From NCBI RefSeq assembly GCF_010669305.1, contig NZ_CP048649.1, forward strand, positions 2,542,001 to 2,606,000: DNA of 64,000 bases. The letters are read 5' to 3'. The position numbers were made by a program, and so were the translations under genes. Below the pieces are notes generated by a model. The model saw nothing but the letters and a program-made list of their open reading frames with translations. It had not been told where the DNA came from and did no database searches. This DNA comes from Aminipila butyrica. GTDB taxonomy: Bacteria > Bacillota > Clostridia > Peptostreptococcales > Anaerovoracaceae. This document shows, piece after piece, positions 53,843-63,100 of the stretch; the first letter of the stretch is position 1; each line of letters begins with the position of its first letter.

Positions 53843-53966
53843 ATAGGCAGGTTGGCTTACGGTTTTATTTTAGGAAAAGCTATATTATCTAATATCTTTT
53901 AGTTTTTTATTTATATGAAGCAGTAAGATTAATATTATAGCATTTCTATTTTCTATAAAAGATAAT

Positions 53967-54010
53967 AAAAAAGGTGCCTAAACAGTCGATTTTTCAACAT
54001 TTTAGGCACC
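53967..54010 (-). terminator. Intrinsic terminator after the stalk-domain protein gene
   Basis: Minus strand GGTGCCTAAA/TTTAGGCACC stem followed by six Ts, 90 nt past the stop. It also sits beyond the DUF3298 gene on the other strand. Confidence 0.85.
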
Positions 54011-54099
54011 ACATTAAAAAGCAAATCTCATTGTTTCGTTTAAATTATCCTCGGCTCTCTCTATGGTTCATCCCCTCAAAGATTTCCTTGCAAATTTTT

Positions 54100-55044
54100 T
54101 TATAATGGTTTGCCCAGTAATCCCAGTTTATACAAATCTTCTCCCTTGAATTTTATGGATGGCTCGGCCATACCATCTATCCCAGAACTCACACCAAATT
54201 CAATAGTAACGCCATCAAACTCTTTTATCGTTCCGAGGTCTTTCTTCAATAAGGTGTACTCCGGGACATCAATGGTCACTGTACTTCCTTTCCCTTTCAG
54301 TATAATTGTTCCACTAAAAATATATGTACGATCCTCATATGAGTCCCCTTCTCGCTTCATGGAAAAGGCAGAATAATCGGCTTCAATCCCTTTCTCCTTA
54401 AGACTATTATAGTCGCCGTCATACCATTCAAAATAATAAAATACGCCGGTTGGTTGGCTGTATCTGCTCAATACATCTCTCTCCGCCAAGGCGGTTGCTA
54501 CCTCCTTGTCCTTTTTTAACTGCCAGCTTCCTTTATAATATTCAATTAAATCATTAACGGTCTTTATATTTTGGCCTTGCTCTGTCAAAACCTTTTCCTG
54601 ATTATTAATATAGTCCGTAAAATTTGCTGCATACACAGTCTGCGTTGTTTGATCCCATTGTACGCTGAAACCTGCAGCCTCCAGCACCGGACGAATTGGC
54701 AGATAGGTTCTGCCCTCAATAATAACAGCAGTCGTATCCGTTTCTACTTGCTTGCCATCTACAAGGATATATTTGGCGCCCACCGGAACTCGAACCACCT
54801 TTCCATATTTTTCAACTGTTGCAGTCTTGGTATCCTTATCCCAAGAAACTGTAGCCCCAGCCTTTTCCATTGTGATCCGAAGCGGTACTTGAGTTCTATC
54901 ATTAGCATCCACATACGGAGCCCCCGTCTCTTTTGTGAATTGTACCCCTTCCCCATTCACATTAATATTAGTAGCATAAACACAAGAAAAAGAGCTAACT
55001 ACTAAGGTAAAAATTATTGTTGTACTTAATAACCTTTTTTTCAT
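54100..55044 (-). CDS. Secreted protein with copper-amine-oxidase-like stalk domain
   Basis: A 314-residue exported protein. Residues 1-25 are a signal peptide (MKKRLLSTTIIFTLVVSSFS). Residues about 40-140 form the stalk domain (VDANDRTQVPLRITMEKAGA, EGRTYLPIRPVLEAAGFSVQ, then WDQTTQTVYA). The C-terminal 170 residues are beta-rich, not assigned, and lack wall-anchor motifs. I start at ATG 55044, with AAGGTGG 8 nt upstream; the 13 residues of the longer frame are only a readthrough of that region. The same type of stalk domain occurs twice in the protein at 6086-7657. Function unknown. Confidence 0.85.
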   Translation of the reverse strand: MKKRLLSTTIIFTLVVSSFSCVYATNINVNGEGVQFTKETGAPYVDANDRTQVPLRITMEKAGATVSWDKDTKTATVEKYGKVVRVPVGAKYILVDGKQVETDTTAVIIEGRTYLPIRPVLEAAGFSVQWDQTTQTVYAANFTDYINNQEKVLTEQGQNIKTVNDLIEYYKGSWQLKKDKEVATALAERDVLSRYSQPTGVFYYFEWYDGDYNSLKEKGIEADYSAFSMKREGDSYEDRTYIFSGTIILKGKGSTVTIDVPEYTLLKKDLGTIKEFDGVTIEFGVSSGIDGMAEPSIKFKGEDLYKLGLLGKPL

Positions 55045-55773
55045 TACACGCACCACCTTTTTTAATTTTAATAATACCACCATATATTACCAATTTCAAT
55101 ACATTTGTATATTCATCATAATAAAAAGCATTTTAGTTTAAATATAATAGCTATTTTCACTCCAATGCTCTCCTCCATTTGGGCTCCCAAAACTAGGAGT
55201 TTCTATCCCATCTATTGCCAAACTGAATGCCTCTTACCTCATCTTTTAATAAATACCTACATAACCATGCTGATTAATCACGAACTTTTCTATACCATAC
55301 CAATCACCAAGCCGAGCGTTATATTTAAGGTATTTATGTGTGCAATTTTGACTTCTTGCGCCAGAAATTCCTACTTCCTTTCCATCTGAATTCACAGTTC
55401 CCTTCATTGACCTTTGGCCTGGCAAAACTCTTACAGTTGCACTTTCCGCTCTACTAACAACTTGTCGGGAAAAAAAGAAGCACATCTCTTCCCCAATCCA
55501 TGTGCTTGTCATAAATCCATAAGAACAAGCCTTTAAAATATAATAACAAAATTTTATATTAAACTTCACATAGCAAGATTCACCTTCTACTCCATTTGTA
55601 TTAACAGGTTCATAAGCTCAGTTGCTTTCCAGTAAATCATAAAATCCCACAGATGCATGAACACAAACAATGCGTGCAAATAGAAAAAAGTGATAAACTA
55701 GGCTAAATCATATTTAAAGCGTTCCGGCCACCTAAGTTGTAAGATTGCTAGTCTTAAAGGTTTACACTCTTAA

Positions 55774-55803
55774 AAACCATCCCCGCGTCTAACGCGTGGT
55801 TTT
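55774..55803. repeat. Hairpin resembling an IS200/IS605-type element end
   Basis: AAACCA...CGCG-TCTAA-CGCG-TGGTTTT, a two-part stem with a 5-nt loop, preceded by a stretch with a TAAGA/TCTTA mini-hairpin (about 55740-55757). Subterminal hairpins like this end some TnpB-carrying IS605 elements. No tnpA or tnpB coding is present, so at most this is a solo end; a simple terminator is the alternative. Confidence 0.25.
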
Positions 55804-55811
55804 CTTTATAC

Positions 55812-55846
55812 AAAAAAGGAATCAGCTTTGAATCTTCGCTGATTCC
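55812..55846 (-). terminator. Intrinsic terminator after the U32-family gene
   Basis: Minus strand GGAATCAGC/GCTGATTCC stem, 11-nt loop, then six Ts; 42 nt past the stop. Confidence 0.92.
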
Positions 55847-55888
55847 CCAAATTTCTGGAGATACCACCCCTATTTAAACTAAAATTTC

Positions 55889-58132
55889 CTACAAAATCTC
55901 TTTATTAAAATGCCCTCTGGTATCGGTTTCCCGATTAAAGACAGCTTTATCCACTCTGCCATTTAATTTACTTAAGGCCTTCTTGATAGTTTTCACGACC
56001 TGCTCTTTTGATTCAACGGTGAAGTTTAATCTAAATGCTTCGACTCTTTTTATGCTTGGCAGCTCATCTAAAAGATTGAGAGTCTTGCCATTCAGAATAG
56101 TCGTTGTACAATCCTCATGACAAATAATAGGGAATGTTCCGTGCTCATCTTTTAGCTCATATCGTTTTGTTCTGCAAATACCGCACTGATTCATTTTTTT
56201 CAGCGGACAATATTTTGTAAACAGCAAAGGAGCCTTACCATATACAACCATTTCTAGTGCAGGATAGCCGTCATTTTCTTCATAATAAGCATGAATTAAA
56301 TCTTCAATTTGTTTCTTATTTAATTCATAAGATAACGTTACTCGTTTCGCACCTAGTCTATATAATTCATAGCAGCTAGCAGAATTAACAACATTGAGAG
56401 AGTAGTCTGTAACAAAAGGATTCGTTTTTCTGTAGTGATAAATTCCGCCATATCCTCCGATGAGCAACGGCCCTTCTTTTTGCTGATAAGCGTTCTGGTT
56501 TCTTCTAACAACGTTTTCAAAATAGATTTCCTCTATTCCACAGCTCACGCAAGCATCATACTGTTCCTTCGTCGTTACAGAAGCCGTAAGGATTGGTTTT
56601 TTAGGGACAAAGCTTATTTTTTCTTTTGCTTTCAACGCCTTGGTCCTTTTCTTTTGGCTGTTAAGCTTTAAGTCATATAAGCCCTGCACAAGTTCTCTTC
56701 TCGCTGCATTTAACAGTTTAGCTGGAATAAATGCATTACATTCCTCAAAATCCACCTGATTAAGTTCGAATATCGTATCATTTAATCTTGAGAATTGCTT
56801 TATTACCTGCTCTTTTGTTGTTGGATTATTAATTGCACTCCCCAGTATTTCCTCGCTTTCATATAAATAGTTAAAGCCTAAGCCCGACCCATCTATGATA
56901 AGCTTTGAATCTGGGTATGCGTACACGCTAATATCTAGGTTAAAACGCTTAAATTCTTTTTCCAGCGATGCTTCTAATTCTTTGTAATAGGAATACTCCT
57001 TCGTTATATACACTACATCCCCTGTAGAAATTTTTTCTTTAATCTTGATATAACAGACATCCTCTGCTTTGTTGATTAAATTCCCATCTTTATCATACAA
57101 CTTTACAACCGTTAAATTAATATCCTCATTGTTATGACTTATTCGGATGATATCGTTTTGATGTAAAGTCCGTGTAAGAGCTATTTCAACCATGTCTTTA
57201 ACTGTCCTGCTAATTCTGCCAATTTCATAGCCAAAGTTATTCGGTCTTAAAATGTTTGTAATATCTTTCGGATCTTCGCGAAACAAATATCCCTTCGTAA
57301 AGGTTCTATTGAAGGTTTTGTTCAGATTTTCTTTATCTTCTTTGGCTATCTTACCGTCTAAGGCCATGCGATATGTTGATACCACGTTAGCAACATACGC
57401 AGGTTCTTTCATTCGACCTTCTATTTTTAAAGAATCAATTTCTTTTAAATCATGAATATAATCAATTGTGTTTAAATCCTTCGTCGATAGAATATAGCTT
57501 TTTTCTAGAGGAGTATTTGTTGTTTTATCAATTAGTTCATACTCCTTACGACAAGAACCAACACATCTTCCACGATTTCCGCTTCGATAACCTATAAGTC
57601 CTGACATGAGACAGTTCCCAGAATAAGATACACATAACGCCCCGTGAATAAAAATTTCTATAGGGATTTTAGCTATTCTCTTTATTTCTTTTACTTTTTC
57701 AATCTCAAGCTCACGAGACAGGACAACTCTTTTCGCACCAAGCTCTTTAAATAATAAAGTTCCGTCTAAATCGTCTATGCCCATTTGAGTGGAACAATGT
57801 GCTTCCATATCAAGAAAGTTTTTAACTACATAATCGAAAGCTGCTAGGTCCTGAACAATAATTCCATCCACACCGATTTCATTTAATTGGTGCATCTGCT
57901 CTTTCATTTCTTCCACTTCGTTTTCGAAAACAATGGTATTCATTGTTGCATAGATTTTAACATTCCTTAGGTGCGCGTAGGTAACAGCCTCTTTTAACGA
58001 TACTACATCAAAATTAGAGGAGTATGCCCGTGCACCAAATTTTTGCATCCCTAAGTATATCGCATCACAACCATTAGAAATTGCAGCTTTTAAAGCCTCC
58101 ATATTTCCTGCTGGCGCTAATAATTCAGTCAT
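55889..58132 (-). CDS. U32-family peptidase-like protein (RlhA-type, with DUF3656)
   Basis: A 747-residue protein. Residues 1-300 are the U32 barrel (ELLAPAGNMEALKAAISNG at the N-terminus), with the signature EIFIHGALCVSYSGNCLMSG (about 161-180) and the downstream Cys pair in RGRCVGSCRKEYEL. DUF3656-like beta domains follow (about 330-480), then a second, weaker barrel with its own Cys cluster (CPLKKMNQCGICRTKRYEL near 650). Members of this family (RlhA, TrhP) are now linked to RNA hydroxylation rather than proteolysis; the full-length RlhA architecture fits best. I start at ATG 58132, since GGAGG lies 5 nt upstream; an earlier ATG overlaps that site. Confidence 0.92.
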   Translation of the reverse strand: MTELLAPAGNMEALKAAISNGCDAIYLGMQKFGARAYSSNFDVVSLKEAVTYAHLRNVKIYATMNTIVFENEVEEMKEQMHQLNEIGVDGIIVQDLAAFDYVVKNFLDMEAHCSTQMGIDDLDGTLLFKELGAKRVVLSRELEIEKVKEIKRIAKIPIEIFIHGALCVSYSGNCLMSGLIGYRSGNRGRCVGSCRKEYELIDKTTNTPLEKSYILSTKDLNTIDYIHDLKEIDSLKIEGRMKEPAYVANVVSTYRMALDGKIAKEDKENLNKTFNRTFTKGYLFREDPKDITNILRPNNFGYEIGRISRTVKDMVEIALTRTLHQNDIIRISHNNEDINLTVVKLYDKDGNLINKAEDVCYIKIKEKISTGDVVYITKEYSYYKELEASLEKEFKRFNLDISVYAYPDSKLIIDGSGLGFNYLYESEEILGSAINNPTTKEQVIKQFSRLNDTIFELNQVDFEECNAFIPAKLLNAARRELVQGLYDLKLNSQKKRTKALKAKEKISFVPKKPILTASVTTKEQYDACVSCGIEEIYFENVVRRNQNAYQQKEGPLLIGGYGGIYHYRKTNPFVTDYSLNVVNSASCYELYRLGAKRVTLSYELNKKQIEDLIHAYYEENDGYPALEMVVYGKAPLLFTKYCPLKKMNQCGICRTKRYELKDEHGTFPIICHEDCTTTILNGKTLNLLDELPSIKRVEAFRLNFTVESKEQVVKTIKKALSKLNGRVDKAVFNRETDTRGHFNKEIL

Positions 58133-58212
58133 TTTTTCCTCCATACTACTCGCTACTTAGCACTAAGTGCTTCTAACTGCCTGCAAATCTTGTCTAAATT
58201 TGCTACAGTAGA

Positions 58213-58241
58213 ATTATAACAATTCACACCACACAACACAA
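58213..58241 (-). promoter_or_regulatory. Promoter of the U32-family gene
   Basis: Minus strand: TTGTGT (58241-58236), 17-bp spacer, TATAAT (58218-58213). Confidence 0.65.
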
Positions 58242-58311
58242 GAAAAGTTGCAAAACAACATTATCTCTTTTAAGATCGTACCACCCGTTGCATGTATAAT
58301 CAAAAACAAAT

Positions 58312-58352
58312 AAAAAACTCTAAACTCATCAAATTCAATGTGTTTAGAGTTT
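58312..58352 (-). terminator. Intrinsic terminator of the tRNA cluster
   Basis: Minus strand AAACTCTAAAC/GTTTAGAGTTT stem ending in a T-run, directly after the tRNA-Cys gene. Confidence 0.85.
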
Positions 58353-58359
58353 CAACTTT

Positions 58360-58433
<74 letters not shown>

Positions 58434-58460
58434 ACAACTGACCGGATGGTCAGTAGTTAT

Positions 58461-58535
58461 TGGCTAGGGTAGCAGGATTCGAACCTGCGCATGATGGAAT
58501 CAGAATCCATTGCCTTACCGCTTGGCGATACCCCA
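58461..58535 (-). tRNA. tRNA-Gln (anticodon CTG)
   Basis: 75 nt including CCA. Acceptor TGGGGTA/TACCCTA, which begins with T as is typical for tRNA-Gln; anticodon loop TTCTGAT; T-arm GGTTCGAATCC. Confidence 0.92.
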
Positions 58536-58549
58536 ACATTGCATATATA

Positions 58550-58626
58550 TGGGGTGGATGATGGGATTCGAACCCACGAATGCAGGAGCCACAACCCTGT
58601 GTCTTAACCACTTGACTACACCCACC
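58550..58626 (-). tRNA. tRNA-His (anticodon GTG)
   Basis: 77 nt including CCA and the extra 5' G (position -1) pairing with C73, a hallmark of tRNA-His. Anticodon loop TTGTGGC. Confidence 0.95.
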
Positions 58627-58661
58627 ATATATACTTTTTTATTAAATTTGCTTTAATAAAA

Positions 58662-58738
58662 TGGCGACCTGGATCGGGCTCGAACCGACGACCTCCAGCG
58701 TGACAGGCTGGCATTCTAACCAACTGAACTACCAGGCC
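58662..58738 (-). tRNA. tRNA-Asp (anticodon GTC)
   Basis: 77 nt including CCA. Acceptor GGCCTGG/CCAGGTC with discriminator G73 as expected for Asp; anticodon loop CTGTCAC. Confidence 0.95.
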
Positions 58739-58750
58739 ATATTATTAAAA

Positions 58751-58826
58751 TGGTGGGCGTTATAGGGCTCGAACCTATGACCCTCTGCTTGTAAGGCAGA
58801 TGCTCTCCCAGCTGAGCTAAACGCCC
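58751..58826 (-). tRNA. tRNA-Val (anticodon TAC)
   Basis: 76 nt including CCA. Acceptor GGGCGTT/AACGCCC, anticodon loop CTTACAA, discriminator A. Confidence 0.95.
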
Positions 58827-58833
58827 ATTTTAA

Positions 58834-58910
58834 TGGTAGCGGTGAGTGGACTCGAACCACCGACCTTCCGGGTATGAACCGGACGCTCTAGCCAACTAAG
58901 CTACACCGCC
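58834..58910 (-). tRNA. tRNA with CAT anticodon, probably elongator Met
   Basis: 77 nt including CCA. Acceptor GGCGGTG/CACCGCT, anticodon loop TTCATAC. It lacks the three G:C pairs and the 1:72 mismatch pattern of initiator tRNA. An Ile tRNA with lysidine at C34 is the alternative. First gene of the cluster. Confidence 0.88.
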
Positions 58911-58949
58911 ATCTTGTGTTTTCAACATTTTGTGCCGTCAACATTAAAT

Positions 58950-58978
58950 ATCTTACCATTTCCCCTTCACTATGTCAA
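58950..58978 (-). promoter_or_regulatory. Promoter of the tRNA cluster
   Basis: Minus strand: TTGACA (58978-58973), 17-bp spacer, TAAGAT (58955-58950), about 35 nt before the first tRNA. Confidence 0.8.
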
Positions 58979-59164
58979 CATCTTTTTTTACATATTATTA
59001 TTATTTTTTTACTTTTCTTGGAAAGACTGTCTTTTCAACGTTTCAAGAACTTTCCAAATAAAATCTTTTTAAAAGCTGCTCAACTTTTAAAAATTTCTCC
59101 GAGGTTTTTCGCCAGTAGAACCCCTGTGTATGCTTGCTATCTTACAGAAAATTTTTAAATCTAA

Positions 59165-59193
59165 TTGACTTTCCAAAATTACCCTTATATTAT
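59165..59193 (+). promoter_or_regulatory. Promoter of the AIM24-family gene
   Basis: TTGACT (59165-59170), 17-bp spacer, TATTAT (59188-59193). Together with the divergent tRNA promoter it accounts for most of the gene-free 59-kb stretch. Confidence 0.55.
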
Positions 59194-59298
59194 GAAGATA
59201 TCCTTGTTAATAGATGTTGACCTGTGGCATCGCCATAAGGTCTTCGCACTTATTCTATCACAAAAGTAATAAAACACAAGAAAAATATGGAGGTATTT

Positions 59299-59979
59299 AT
59301 GGAGTATAAGATTGAAGGGGCACCGCTTCCGGTGCTGATTTGTACGTTAAATGAGGGGGAGACTATGATCACGGAAAAGGGCTCCATGAGCTGGATGTCC
59401 CCTAATATGAAAATGGAGACCAGCAGCAACGGTGGTGTCGGCAAAGCGCTGGGCCGGATGTTTGCCGGCGAATCTCTCTTTCAGAACCGCTATACAGCTC
59501 AGAACGGAAAGGGCTTAATTGCCTTTGCATCCAGCTTCCCCGGATCGATTCGAGCTTTTGACATTACACCACAGCAGTCCATAATCGTTCAAAAGGCTGG
59601 TTTTTTGGCAGCTCAATCCACTGTAGAATTGTCGATTTTCTTCCAGAAAAAAATTGGTTCCGGTCTCTTCGGCGGAGAAGGCTTTATCATGCAGCGCTTA
59701 TCCGGCAGCGGCCAGGCCTTTATTGAAATTGACGGTCATGCCGTGGAATATGATTTGGCAGCTGGAGAATCCATGATTGTAGATACTGGTTATCTAGCAG
59801 CTATGAGCGATACTTGCTCTATGGATATCGTCACCGTGCCTGGTGTAAAAAATATGATTTTTGGTGGAGAAGGTCTGTTTAATACAGTCGTTCGGGGTCC
59901 GGGAAAAATCATCCTGCAAACGCTGCCAGTCAATGCGGTAGCCAATTCTCTGCGACCATACTTCCCTGCCAGCAAATAG
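59299..59979 (+). CDS. AIM24 / TIGR00266-family protein
   Basis: A 226-residue, all-beta protein of the widespread AIM24 family, whose biochemical role in bacteria is not known. Typical pieces are TEKGSMSWMSPNMKMETSSN (about 26-45), GGVGKALGRMFAGESLFQN (about 46-64), then GEGFIMQRLSGSGQAFIEI and a late FGGEGLFNTVVRGPGKIILQ (about 189-208). I start at ATG 59299, where GGAGG lies 5 nt upstream; an ATG 12 nt earlier is part of that site. A single gene between a tRNA cluster and a strong terminator. Confidence 0.93.
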   Translation: MEYKIEGAPLPVLICTLNEGETMITEKGSMSWMSPNMKMETSSNGGVGKALGRMFAGESLFQNRYTAQNGKGLIAFASSFPGSIRAFDITPQQSIIVQKAGFLAAQSTVELSIFFQKKIGSGLFGGEGFIMQRLSGSGQAFIEIDGHAVEYDLAAGESMIVDTGYLAAMSDTCSMDIVTVPGVKNMIFGGEGLFNTVVRGPGKIILQTLPVNAVANSLRPYFPASK

Positions 59980-60060
59980 ATAGCAACGGTAGTCGGTCCC
60001 AAACAATAGCCCTATTTGAAGCTCTATTTCAATTAAATAGGGGTCTTAATCGGTATACGT

Positions 60061-60097
60061 AAAGAGGCCGCAGCACAAAACGTGCTGCGGCCTCTTT
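60061..60097. terminator. Strong bidirectional terminator
   Basis: 16-bp stem AAAGAGGCCGCAGCAC/GTGCTGCGGCCTCTTT with a 5-nt loop. It serves both the AIM24 gene and the convergent S-layer protein gene. Confidence 0.95.
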
Positions 60098-60118
60098 TAG
60101 CTTATGCTCCCATTATAC

Positions 60119-63100
60119 TTATAAATAATCCTGCATTAACACAGATATCATTTTTGAGCATTCCGCTCTCGTTGCATTTCCTTTCGGTGCGAAACCATCT
60201 GCGGTCTTTCCATTGATGACGCCTGCCCGCTGTAACTCTTTTACAGGGGACAGGGCATAGCTGTCTACTTGATCTCTGTCGGTAAACACGATTTCCGCAT
60301 TTACTTCCCTGAGCTGTTTCTGTGCAATCTTTGACATGTATCTGGAAAGGATTACAGCCATATCTTGCCTTGTAATATTGTCATTGGGATTAAAAGCGAC
60401 GTCTCCATTGTCACTTACAGTTCCCGTTGTAAGGCCTTTTTCAGCTGCCCAGGCTGCTGATTTTGCAAACCAGGCATCTTTCTTCACATCATTAAACGGT
60501 GAAACGTCATATCTAGTTACATCTTCCCCTGATAAATTTGCAAGAATCTGTATAAACTGTGCCCTTGTTATACTGCTATTGGGTTCAAACGTAGATTCAG
60601 ACATTCCCTTAATGACTTCTCTTGCCGCCAGATAAGTAATATTGCTGTCCGCCCAATGGTTTTGGGTATCTGCAAAATTCACCTCCTGGTATGTGATAAC
60701 ATAGGTGGACCAATGATCTGTTGTTATTTTAAACATTTTTTGATCCTTTTCCATTTTTCCATTAAGCACTGGTTTCATCACTCCATCAGAGTTTAGTTCA
60801 TAAGCGACAATACCCTCACTTTTTTGATTTGCAAGCTTTTCATATGGCATTTTTATTACCACATTCCCCCCAACCTGTGAAAGGACTTTTGTTCCTGCTG
60901 TCACCGCAATCTCAAAAATCTTGCTTTTTTCCATCCGCTTTTCCTCTTCATCGGAAAGCTTTTGTACATTTGCAAGAGTCGTTTGCACATCTTTTTGAGT
61001 AATTGTCACCTTTAATTCAGTAGCTTCTTTCGCCATCGCCTTCACCGCGTTATGATCGAAGCTAATTTCTCCCATGACAGTGGATAGTTTAAGGGTATCT
61101 ACTTTATTATTGAGCTCTGCAATTGCTTCTTTCGCCATGGCTGCTTCTATGCGGCTGGTTGCTGAATCGGACCGAACGTCTAAAACAATTTCTTTATTTG
61201 TAACAAAACCTTGTTTTTCAACAAGCTCCGACTCTTTTAAAACCTGGGCAATCGCTGCATTGATGGTCTCCGTGCTTATGGCAGCTTTTGCTGTCCCCTG
61301 CCCATCGGTCTTAGCTTCTGCCGTCACGGTTGCCGTCACGGTTTTTAGCTGTTCGGAGCTAGGTTCAACTGCTTGTATTACTTCTTCCGTTTTCCACCCT
61401 CTTGTTTCTGGCACCTTTGTCCAGTCTGGTGTATAGAACCAAAGAATCTTCTCTCCGCCGTTCAGCTTCCAATCCGCTGCACTGATATCAATTAAGTCGT
61501 TGTTGACTTTCACCATCCAGCCCGAGTTTTTACCTAAATCGAACTCCCCTAAGCCATTTATGCTAGAGATATATTTGTCTCCGGCTTTGATCGTATAGGT
61601 TGTCCCATGAAGGGCTAACACAGCCTTTAAGGCATCCATCACTGAAGTAACGCTCGGATTGATGACGTAGCTGTCACTAATCCATAGTTTATTATTTGCC
61701 CCTCTGATGGTCAAAATGACCGACTGTTCTTTTACTTCCGGTGTTTCTGTGCTGCCCTCACTTACGTTTACCACAAAAACAGCGGTCGCGTAGATTCTCT
61801 TTATGAAGTTCTGGTTGACATCATAATAATCCTCATAATAAGACACTTGAACGCTCTGTGCCCCTGTTTTCTGACTGTCAAACCCGTCAACGGTACACCG
61901 AGCTGTATCAATTTCCTTTAAGACAACGGCTCCATTAGAGATATATTTACCCTTTATAGTCAGCCCTGTCAGGTCCAGCTCTTCCCCTATTTTGTATATA
62001 CTCTTATTTGGTAAAGCTGTAACAATTAAATCAGATAGATAAGTGGTCAGTTGAGCTTCTGCGTTATCTTCAATTGTTACCCCGGTTACGTTAATCACAT
62101 ATACCGTTGGCTCTTTTTCGCCATTCTGCACCAGAATCCTCACCTTGTAGGATAAGGCCAATGGCTCCGAAGTGGCACCAGAAGACACTCTTTTATTATT
62201 GATAAAGATGTTGTCTGTGCTTTCACCAGTTGCTGTAATAATCAAGCTCTTTGCTTCCGCAGCATTATATACATAATCATATTTGCCGTTGATTAAACCG
62301 ATTTGTTTGCCATTTATAATCAGACTCTTTAAATCGGCTGTCACGCCCACTGCATCAGCTTTACTTTGTGCCGCCAAGATACCAGCTACTTCAGTAGAGC
62401 TTTCTCCCATAATTCCATGGTTTTCAAGTACAGCCGTATAAATTTTTACATATTTTATGTTGTCAACTTGTACCGGATTACCGTCTTGGTCAACCGCCCA
62501 ATCCAAGTCCATGCCATCGCCATTATATCGTTCCATATTATAGGCATATGGATTAATAGCAATGGAATTGCTGCCTGTCTTATGACAATCGGCATAACCG
62601 AAGGCCGGCACGGTTTCTGCATTAATCTTATTTCCTGTAAAAGAAAGGGTTGTATCCGAGTACTTTAAGTTTGCAGCAACCCCCTGGTTGTATGCACTAT
62701 ATATTTTGGGGTTTGGATAATACGCCTGTGTATGGGCATTATTTTTATAAATATATCCCGGCTTTTTATCGGATGTTACCCAAGAAACATCGGCTGCACC
62801 CTTAAACGAGCTATCTGGGTTCGTATAGGTTATCTCCAGGTTTTTCTTGGTATCGGCATTGTAATATTCACTTCCTGCCAATTCGTACCAGTTTTCCCCA
62901 TCGTTGGAAACCATAACCGCTCCAGGCTCACTTTCTCCATTCCCTGCATTTCCATATACAATAAAGTCTACGCCGTAAGGATTGTTGGGGTGATTGGTTA
63001 TTGGCTTATCAAATTCATATACGATATACCCGCCATAGGCTCCCAGAGAAACTACTTTTTCAGAAAGTGGATTTTCCAAGGTCACCTCTGGGTTTGGATA

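Larger units (their letters stand above)
55045..55888. other. Stretch of about 840 bp without a convincing gene
   Basis: Both strands have only short, AT-biased open frames without ribosome binding sites. One of 107 codons on the minus strand (55246-55569) has a somewhat protein-like C-terminal half (DGKEVGISGARSQN, LKYNARLGDWYGIEKFVI) and could be a gene remnant. The right part (about 55700-55803) has closely spaced small hairpins. Otherwise I see nothing known. Confidence 0.5.

Noticed and set aside
55246..55569. 107-codon minus-strand frame in the gene-poor region
   Set aside because: No ribosome binding site, N-terminal half not protein-like and no family recognised; kept only as a possible remnant.
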